A DNA stretch of 64,000 nt, from the NCBI RefSeq assembly GCF_002269255.1, contig NZ_CP022823.1, positions 3,782,001 to 3,846,000 on the forward strand, written 5' to 3'. The position numbers and the translations under genes were made by a program. The notes below the pieces were generated by a model. The model did not search any database. It saw nothing but the letters and a program-made list of their open reading frames with translations, and was not told the DNA's origin. The DNA comes from Klebsiella quasivariicola. Lineage in GTDB: Bacteria > Pseudomonadota > Gammaproteobacteria > Enterobacterales > Enterobacteriaceae. Every line of letters starts with the position of its first letter. The stretch's first letter is position 1. Below are positions 58,810-64,000 of this stretch, in pieces.

Positions 58810-60186
58810 TTACATCGTTTCGCCGTTGCTGTGGATCACCTGCTTCAGCCACGCATAGCTCTTCTTCGGCACCCGCCGCAGGTCCTTGAGGTCATGGTTC
58901 TCACGATTGACGTACACCACGCCGTAGCGCTTACGCATATCGCCCTGTGAGCTCAGGATATCGATTAATCCCCAGCCGAGATAGCCAATCACCTGCGCCC
59001 CATCCTCAAAGATGGCCGCTTTCATGGCGTTGATATGGTCGCGATGGTAGGCGATGCGGTAATCATCGGCAACCGGATGTTCACCATCCCAGGATTCGAT
59101 CACCCCGATGCCGTTTTCAATCGGGAACACCGGCAGGCGCCAGTCGTTATAGTAGCGAGTAATGATCGTCCGGAAACCCAGCGGATCAATCTGCCAGTTC
59201 CATTCCGTCGCTTTCAGGAACGGGTTATCCTGGTTACCAAATAACATATAATTATTGACCGCAGTTCCCGGCGGGATGACATCGCTATTCAGTGTGCGGC
59301 TGGCGTAATAGCTGAACGCCAGATAATCGACCTTCACCGTCGCCATCAGCGCAAGATCCTCCGGACGATAGATATCGTCAAAGCCCTCGCGGGCGACAAA
59401 GTGCATCACCTCCGGGCTGTAACCCTCGCCGGCATAGGCCCGCAGCAGGTTCTGGTTTAAAAACTCATCCAGTTGCTGGGCGCAGAAAATATCCCGCGGC
59501 TTACAGGTGGCCGGATAGACCAGCGCGTGAGCCAGCATCCCACCCATCAGACACTGCGGCTTCGCCTGATGCAGATAATGGGTGAGATGGACATGCGCCA
59601 TCATGACATGGTGCTGGATCAGATACAGCTCGCGCAGGGTTTTCTCTCCCTGCAGGTAGCCGGAAATCAGAAACGCTTCCGGCGAATGGTACAGATTCTG
59701 TTCATTGAAGGTTAGCCAGTACTTCACCTTATCGCCGTAACAGTCGATCATCTTCTGACCATAGCGGATAAAGGCATCCATTACCCGACGGTCGGTAAAA
59801 CCGTTGTAGCGCTCCGCCAGGGAGAGCGGCATATCAAAATGGTACAGACAGATCATCGGCTCGATGCCGCGGGCAATAAGCTCATCGATAAACTGATGAT
59901 AAAAGGCGATCCCTTCTTCATTAAACTCCCCATCCCCCTCCGGGCACACCCGGCTCCAGGCGATCTGGAAGCGGTAGCAGTTCATGCCCAGATCCTGCAT
60001 CAAATCGAAATCTTCGCGGAAGCGATGATACGAGTCAGTCGCCACCTTCCAGTCCGAGGCGAACTCCGCCGGTTGACGAATATCGTACACCGACATCCCC
60101 TTGCCGCCCTCGTTCCACGCGCCTTCCGTCTGCATGCTGGAGACAGAATTACCCCATAAAAAATCTGCCGGTAGCGTCTTTTTCAT
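58810..60186 (-). CDS. 6-phospho-beta-glucosidase, GH1
   Basis: Start at ATG 60186 with GAGG 6-7 bases upstream; 458 residues. GH1 features: LPADFLWGNSVSSMQTEGAW at the start, the acid/base motif LTFNEQN near residue 170 and nucleophile motif FPIENGIGV near 365. The C-terminal KKSYAWLKQVI is typical of phospho-glucosidases. It cleaves phosphorylated beta-glucosides; no PTS gene lies beside it. Absent from K-12 here. Confidence 0.88.
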   Translation of the reverse strand: MKKTLPADFLWGNSVSSMQTEGAWNEGGKGMSVYDIRQPAEFASDWKVATDSYHRFREDFDLMQDLGMNCYRFQIAWSRVCPEGDGEFNEEGIAFYHQFIDELIARGIEPMICLYHFDMPLSLAERYNGFTDRRVMDAFIRYGQKMIDCYGDKVKYWLTFNEQNLYHSPEAFLISGYLQGEKTLRELYLIQHHVMMAHVHLTHYLHQAKPQCLMGGMLAHALVYPATCKPRDIFCAQQLDEFLNQNLLRAYAGEGYSPEVMHFVAREGFDDIYRPEDLALMATVKVDYLAFSYYASRTLNSDVIPPGTAVNNYMLFGNQDNPFLKATEWNWQIDPLGFRTIITRYYNDWRLPVFPIENGIGVIESWDGEHPVADDYRIAYHRDHINAMKAAIFEDGAQVIGYLGWGLIDILSSQGDMRKRYGVVYVNRENHDLKDLRRVPKKSYAWLKQVIHSNGETM

Positions 60187-60198
60187 ACTGCACCTCGG

Positions 60199-60237
60199 TA
60201 TATGACTAGTCATTTAAAATTTATGACTAGTCATATA
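60199..60237 (-). promoter_or_regulatory. Doubled palindromic operator of the phospho-glucosidase
   Basis: ATGACTAGTCAT occurs perfectly at 60202-60213 and again at 60223-60234, centres 21 bases apart (two helix turns). The flanks extend it to an 18-base inverted repeat. Likely binding sites of the GntR regulator. Confidence 0.65.
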
Positions 60238-60352
60238 CCGAAAAACGAACAGGTAAGCAAAGCCCGGGATCGGTTTCTGTGAGCCGGACAAAAAAAGATC
60301 GCCCCGGGGGGCGATCCTGGCGATCGACGTGGATGAGGGCACGATGCTGAGA

Positions 60353-61465
60353 TCAGGCGCTGAGTTTGAAGAGCCAGTAGCCGGTGAGCGCCGCCCACAG
60401 CAGCATGGGGATGGAGTACAGATGGAAGCGCCACCAGATGCGCCGATCGCCGGCCATGCGCAGGGCGATAATATTGGCCAAAGATCCCGGCAGCAGGCCA
60501 AAGCCGCCCACGTTAACCGCCCAGGCGAGCAGGATCGACGGCGGAACATAGTTGAGCAGCAGAATGGTCGAGGGCACGTTACTGATCACTTGCGACAGGC
60601 CGATGGCGGTCAGCCACAGTCCACCGCCGGAGAGCGTCCCCATCCCGCTCAGCACCTGGTGCAGGGCCGGCAGCTGGGTCAGCAGATGGACGTCAATAAA
60701 CATCACCATAAACACCAACAGCAGTGACCAGTCGACATGGACGATCACCGCCCGGGCCAGCACCAGGAAGCCCAGCAGCACCAGTGCCAGTCCCCACAGG
60801 GCCTGATTCATCTCCAGCGCCGTCAGGAACACCAGATACAATCCCAGACAGCTCCAGACGAGCTTAGGCTGCCACGACGGCGCTCTGTCGCTGCTCTGGT
60901 AGCTGAGCCGCTTCGCCGGGAAACAGAACCAGCACAGCACCAGCAGGGTCAGCATCATCGCCGCCGCCAGCGGCAGCATCTGGCCGATAAACCCGAGGAA
61001 AGAGAGGCCGGATCGTCCCCACAGCAAAATATTCTGCGGGTTGCCGATCGGCGTCAGCAGCGACCCGGCGTTCACCGCCAGCGCTTCGAAAATAATCAGC
61101 CGGTTCACCGGGATGGCGCACCACTTTTTCAGCGTCAGCGTCAACGGCACCACAATAAACAGGGCGACGTCGTTGGTGAGAAAGGTGGACAGCAGCGCCG
61201 CCGCCAGCACCATAAAGATGGCCAGCTGCCGCTCTGTCACAAAGCGGCGGGCCATTTTACGCCCCAGCACGTCAAAATAGCCGCTTAATTCAATTCCCTT
61301 AGTCAACAGCATCAGACCGCTGAGCGTGACGATGGTATGCCAGTCAATGGCTGCTGGCCAGCTTGCCGGAACAAACGGCACGATGGCGCTGAGCACGCAG
61401 GCGATAATCAGCAGCAGGTGTAAAAACCGGTCGCGCAACAGCGACTGGACGAAGGGAAGAGTCAT
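60353..61465 (-). CDS. ybiR: Anion transporter-like membrane protein YbiR
   Basis: A 370-residue protein with about ten spans and ArsB/CitM-like features (LTLSGLMLLTKGIELSGYFD, FLTNDVALFIVVPLTL, GSLLTPIGNPQNILLWGRSG). Its start overlaps the mntR stop (ATGA), so both share a transcript. Ion specificity is unknown; link with MntR suggests metal or anion homeostasis. Confidence 0.88.
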   Translation of the reverse strand: MTLPFVQSLLRDRFLHLLLIIACVLSAIVPFVPASWPAAIDWHTIVTLSGLMLLTKGIELSGYFDVLGRKMARRFVTERQLAIFMVLAAALLSTFLTNDVALFIVVPLTLTLKKWCAIPVNRLIIFEALAVNAGSLLTPIGNPQNILLWGRSGLSFLGFIGQMLPLAAAMMLTLLVLCWFCFPAKRLSYQSSDRAPSWQPKLVWSCLGLYLVFLTALEMNQALWGLALVLLGFLVLARAVIVHVDWSLLLVFMVMFIDVHLLTQLPALHQVLSGMGTLSGGGLWLTAIGLSQVISNVPSTILLLNYVPPSILLAWAVNVGGFGLLPGSLANIIALRMAGDRRIWWRFHLYSIPMLLWAALTGYWLFKLSA

Positions 61466-61935
61466 ACTTCCTGGGATCCCTGTTTTTGGGTAAATTTCAG
61501 GAACATCGCCAGCGTCTCTTCGCTCACGTGATGCTCCATCCCTTCCGCATCGCGGCGGGCAATCTCCTGACTGACGCCAATCGCCAGCAGAAAGTTTTCC
61601 ACAATTTGATGGCGCTCGCGGCTTTCCTGGGCCAGCTTCTCTCCCTCCGGGGTTAAGAAGATCCCGCGCCAGGGGATCTGTTCAATAAGACCGACGCTGG
61701 CCAGGCGTTTGAGCATTTTGGCGACCGTGGGCTGCGAAACGCCAAGACGCGCCGCCATATCCACCTGGCGCGCCTCCCCCACTTCGTTGATCAGATCGGA
61801 GATCAGCTCGACATAGTCATCGATCAGCTCGCGGCGATGCGCTTCCCGCACCTGACGGAACCCCTCAACGTGCTCTTCAACATTTACTAACTGCGTCACT
61901 TTTTTTGTTATTGGCTTACCTGCGCGACGGTTCAT
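61462..61935 (-). CDS. mntR: Manganese-responsive regulator MntR
   Basis: A 157-residue DtxR/MntR protein. The winged helix (DMAARLGVSQPTVAKMLKRL) spans about residues 55-85; metal site residues occur in HHVSEETLAMF and ERHQIVENFL. With Mn(II) it represses mntH-type uptake and mntS. Divergent from mntS across an MntR box. Confidence 0.94.
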   Translation of the reverse strand: MNRRAGKPITKKVTQLVNVEEHVEGFRQVREAHRRELIDDYVELISDLINEVGEARQVDMAARLGVSQPTVAKMLKRLASVGLIEQIPWRGIFLTPEGEKLAQESRERHQIVENFLLAIGVSQEIARRDAEGMEHHVSEETLAMFLKFTQKQGSQEV

Positions 61936-62040
61936 TGTGCTTCCTCATTCGTGTGACGCGTCAAGCATCATATAAAAAGATCCACATTGTAATGGATTGC
62001 GGCAAGAGCACAAAAAATTAACGTTTTAGCCATAGCTATA

Positions 62041-62062
62041 AAATATAGCCTGTGCTATATCT
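62041..62062. promoter_or_regulatory. MntR box upstream of mntS
   Basis: AAATATAGC, CTGT, GCTATATCT form a near-perfect 9-base inverted repeat, like the known MntR sites (AACATAGC...GCTATGTT). Located 59 bases before mntS and 106 bases from mntR. Confidence 0.75.
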
Positions 62063-62120
62063 GTATGTAATGCAAACAGCCATCATGGATAGACGGTGTG
62101 AACAGGCAGGAGGAGAGCAG

Positions 62121-62246
62121 ATGAGCGAATTCAAGAGGTGCTTAAACGTGTTTAGCCATTCACCCTTTAAAGTACGATTAATGCTGATCGGTATGCTGTG
62201 CGAGATGATCAACGGTAAACCGCAGCAAGACAAACCCAATCCCTGA
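62121..62246 (+). CDS. mntS: Small manganese-related protein MntS
   Basis: A 41-residue protein, close to E. coli MntS: MSEFKRCLNVFSHSPFKVRL, then GKPQQDKPNP. AGGAGGAG lies 5-8 bases upstream. MntS makes manganese available, in part by blocking the exporter MntP. Repressed by MntR and manganese. Confidence 0.92.
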   Translation: MSEFKRCLNVFSHSPFKVRLMLIGMLCEMINGKPQQDKPNP

Positions 62247-62275
62247 AGCGGCGTCGCGGTACGCCGCTTCATTTT
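62245..62275 (+). terminator. Terminator of mntS
   Basis: GAAGCGGCGT (62245-62254), 6-base loop, ACGCCGCTTC (62261-62270), ATTTTT. Overlaps the mntS stop. Confidence 0.85.
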
Positions 62276-62374
62276 TCTGTCATCTTCTGCCGGTAAAATG
62301 GCCAGTTCCCCCCGTTTCCCTGACCTTTTTTCAAGTTTTGTAAGCGTCCTCGCAAAACAATCTGTTATGTCTGG

Positions 62375-62403
62375 TTGACCTTACCATTTACAAGCCCTAT
62401 CTT
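62375..62403 (+). promoter_or_regulatory. Probable promoter of ybiP
   Basis: TTGACC (62375-62380), 17-base spacer, TATCTT (62398-62403), about 110 bases before the start. Confidence 0.5.
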
Positions 62404-62514
62404 TGCACAGCCCTGCCACATTCGCGGCTCGCAGAGACCCTCTTCACGCACTGTCCAGCAGGTTTTACCCCTTGACGCCAGGGGATGCGCATGGCCTCTT
62501 TTTGATTGTTTACT

Positions 62515-64000
62515 ATGAATGTCACCACCCTGAAAGATACGCTGGTTGCCCGCCGACTGGCACCGAACCCATGGACAGGATTCTACTTTTTACAATCGCT
62601 GTTAATTAATCTGGCGCTGGGCTATGAATTTAGCCTGCTCTATACCGTGGCATTTACCTGCGTGTTACATCTTCTGTGGCGCGCTTTTCCGCGCGTCCAG
62701 AAAGTGGTGGTCGGCGCCTATTCGCTGCTGGCAGCCCTGTACTACCCCTTCGGCCAGGCCTACGGCGCTCCTAACTTCAACACCTTACTGGCGCTTCACG
62801 CCACCAACGTGGAAGAGTCCACCGAAATTCTGACCATCTTCCCGTGGTACAACTATCTGCTGGCGGTCTTCATTTTCGCGCTGGGTATCATTGCGGTCCG
62901 CCGCAGGATCGTCGCGCCCTCCCGCTGGGGAAAAATGGAAACCCTGGGCCTGCTGTTCACTCTCGGGGTCTTCTTTCTCCAGCCGGTGCAAAACCTCGCC
63001 TGGGGCGGCGTGTTCAAGGTGATTGATACCGGTTATCCGGCCTTTCGTTTTGTCAAAGACGTGGTGGTAAATAACAACGAGGTGCTGGACGAACAGGCGC
63101 GGATGGCGCAGCTGGCCGGCATGAAAGACAGCTGGCACGTGCTGGCGGTGAAGCCAAAGTACCATCTCTATGTGGTGGTGATCGGTGAAAGCGCGCGCCG
63201 CGACGCCCTCGGCGCCTTCGGTGGCCACTGGGACAACACGCCATTTGCCAGCTCGGTGAACGGGTATCTGTTTAACAACTATGTCGCTGCCAGCGGCTCG
63301 ACGCAGAAATCACTCGGCCTGACGCTTAACCGGGTGGTCGACGGCAAACCGCAGTTTCAGGATAACTTTGTCACCCTCGCTAACCGCGCGGGTTTCCAGA
63401 CCTGGTGGTTCTCCAACCAGGGGCAGATTGGCGAGTACGACACCGCTATCGCCAGCATTGCCAAACGTGCGGATGAAGTCCAGTTCCTGAAAAACGGCGA
63501 TTTCGAAGCCAATAAAAATACCCAGGACGAGCAGTTATTAAAGCTGACCGAGCAGGTGCTCTCCACCCAGCGCACCCAGCCGCAGCTGATTGTCCTGCAT
63601 CTGATGGGCTCTCATCCGCAGGCCTGCGACCGCACCAAAGGCAAATACACGGTGTTCGTCCAGTCAAAGGAGACCTCCTGCTATCTCTACAGCATGACGC
63701 AGACCGACACGCTGCTGGCTAAGCTCTACCGGCAGTTGCAAAATTCGGGCAATACCTTTTCACTGACCTATTTTTCCGATCATGGCCTGGCGTTCAAGGA
63801 GCGGGGAAAAGAGGTGCAGTATCTGGCGCATGACGATAAGTTCCAGCAGAACTTCCAGGTGCCGTTTATGGTGCTCTCCAGCGATGACAAAGCGCATAAA
63901 GTGATTAAGGCGCAGCGTTCGGCGAATGATTTCCTCAGCTTCTTCTCCCAGTGGACCGGGATTCAGGCGGCAGAGATCGCCCCGCGCTACCGGTTTATCT
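62515..64000 (+). CDS. ybiP: Phosphoethanolamine transferase-like YbiP, truncated by window
   Basis: The frame is open from ATG 62515 to the right edge (about 495 codons), so the C terminus is missing. Residues 1-165 contain four or five spans (FYFLQSLLINLALGYEFSLL, AVFIFALGIIAVRR). The sulfatase/alkaline-phosphatase fold follows with VVIGESARRDALGAFGGHWD, nucleophile Thr in AASGSTQKSL, and SDHGLAFKERGK. EptA-like enzymes move phosphoethanolamine from lipid to envelope glycans; YbiP's acceptor is unknown. Confidence 0.92.
   Translation, partial: MNVTTLKDTLVARRLAPNPWTGFYFLQSLLINLALGYEFSLLYTVAFTCVLHLLWRAFPRVQKVVVGAYSLLAALYYPFGQAYGAPNFNTLLALHATNVEESTEILTIFPWYNYLLAVFIFALGIIAVRRRIVAPSRWGKMETLGLLFTLGVFFLQPVQNLAWGGVFKVIDTGYPAFRFVKDVVVNNNEVLDEQARMAQLAGMKDSWHVLAVKPKYHLYVVVIGESARRDALGAFGGHWDNTPFASSVNGYLFNNYVAASGSTQKSLGLTLNRVVDGKPQFQDNFVTLANRAGFQTWWFSNQGQIGEYDTAIASIAKRADEVQFLKNGDFEANKNTQDEQLLKLTEQVLSTQRTQPQLIVLHLMGSHPQACDRTKGKYTVFVQSKETSCYLYSMTQTDTLLAKLYRQLQNSGNTFSLTYFSDHGLAFKERGKEVQYLAHDDKFQQNFQVPFMVLSSDDKAHKVIKAQRSANDFLSFFSQWTGIQAAEIAPRYRFI

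Noticed and set aside
1..64000. tRNA, rRNA or insertion sequence
   Set aside because: No cloverleaf, rRNA-like stretch or transposase was seen on reading either strand; a covariance-model scan was not possible here.

Overview
The window reads as an enterobacterial chromosome, most likely Klebsiella (pneumoniae complex). About the first 32.8 kb is most of a temperate phage with a contractile tail. The remaining 31 kb is GC-rich core chromosome whose gene order (gstB-yliI-bssR, rimO, gsiDCBA-iaaA, moeA-moeB, pflE-pflF, ybiV, ybiU, ybiT, ybiS, ybiR-mntR-mntS-ybiP) is the Escherichia order read in reverse. Genes absent from E. coli K-12 are added at sites I associate with Klebsiella: a LacY-type permease, a Kdo hydroxylase, a tyrosine phosphatase, and a GntR regulator with a 6-phospho-beta-glucosidase. 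The genus call rests on gene content and order recognised from memory, not on a database search.

Prophage, 1-32.8 kb. Nearly everything from the immunity region leftwards is on the minus strand. Read in transcription order it is: Cro/YdaS-like and YdaT-like regulators, a DUF4222-type gene, a replication protein gene with an iteron origin inside it, a ParB-like nuclease and a run of overlapping small early genes. A 420-bp non-coding gap with three 120-bp-spaced repeats follows. Then come a Ref-like HNH nuclease, an MT-A70 methyltransferase, a DUF1133 antiterminator-like gene, a probable late promoter-terminator pair, and the lysis cassette (holin, SAR endolysin, Rz/Rz1). After these come terminase, portal, head genes, DUF2184 capsid, neck genes, sheath, tube, frameshifted tail chaperone, tape measure and baseplate genes, and the first codons of a spike gene at the window edge. 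A pair of small exported proteins interrupts the baseplate genes. A repressor without a peptidase domain, a leftward-type operon of tiny genes, excisionase and a tyrosine integrase are on the plus strand. The integrase end abuts gstB; the other prophage end lies outside the window. The repressor gene is flanked by inverted copies of one operator-promoter block (PR and PL).

Chromosome, 32.9-64 kb. Glutathione use is represented by GstB and the Gsi ABC importer with IaaA. MoeA and MoeB belong to molybdenum cofactor synthesis. A glycyl-radical enzyme (PflF) with its activase (PflE), the HAD phosphatase YbiV and the DUF1479 protein YbiU are each preceded by the same CTTTC-N4-GAAAG palindrome, which suggests one regulon. 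A GntR regulator and a GH1 phospho-glucosidase carry a doubled palindromic operator. YbiS links Braun lipoprotein to peptidoglycan. The window ends with the manganese regulator MntR (co-transcribed with the transporter ybiR), the small protein MntS behind an MntR box, and a truncated YbiP.

The most interesting unexplained items are the triple 120-bp repeat at 21.35-21.63 kb, a related repeat in two gaps of the late operon, the shared palindrome of the pflE/ybiV/ybiU units, the exported moron pair, and the structured GC-rich element between rimO and gsiD.
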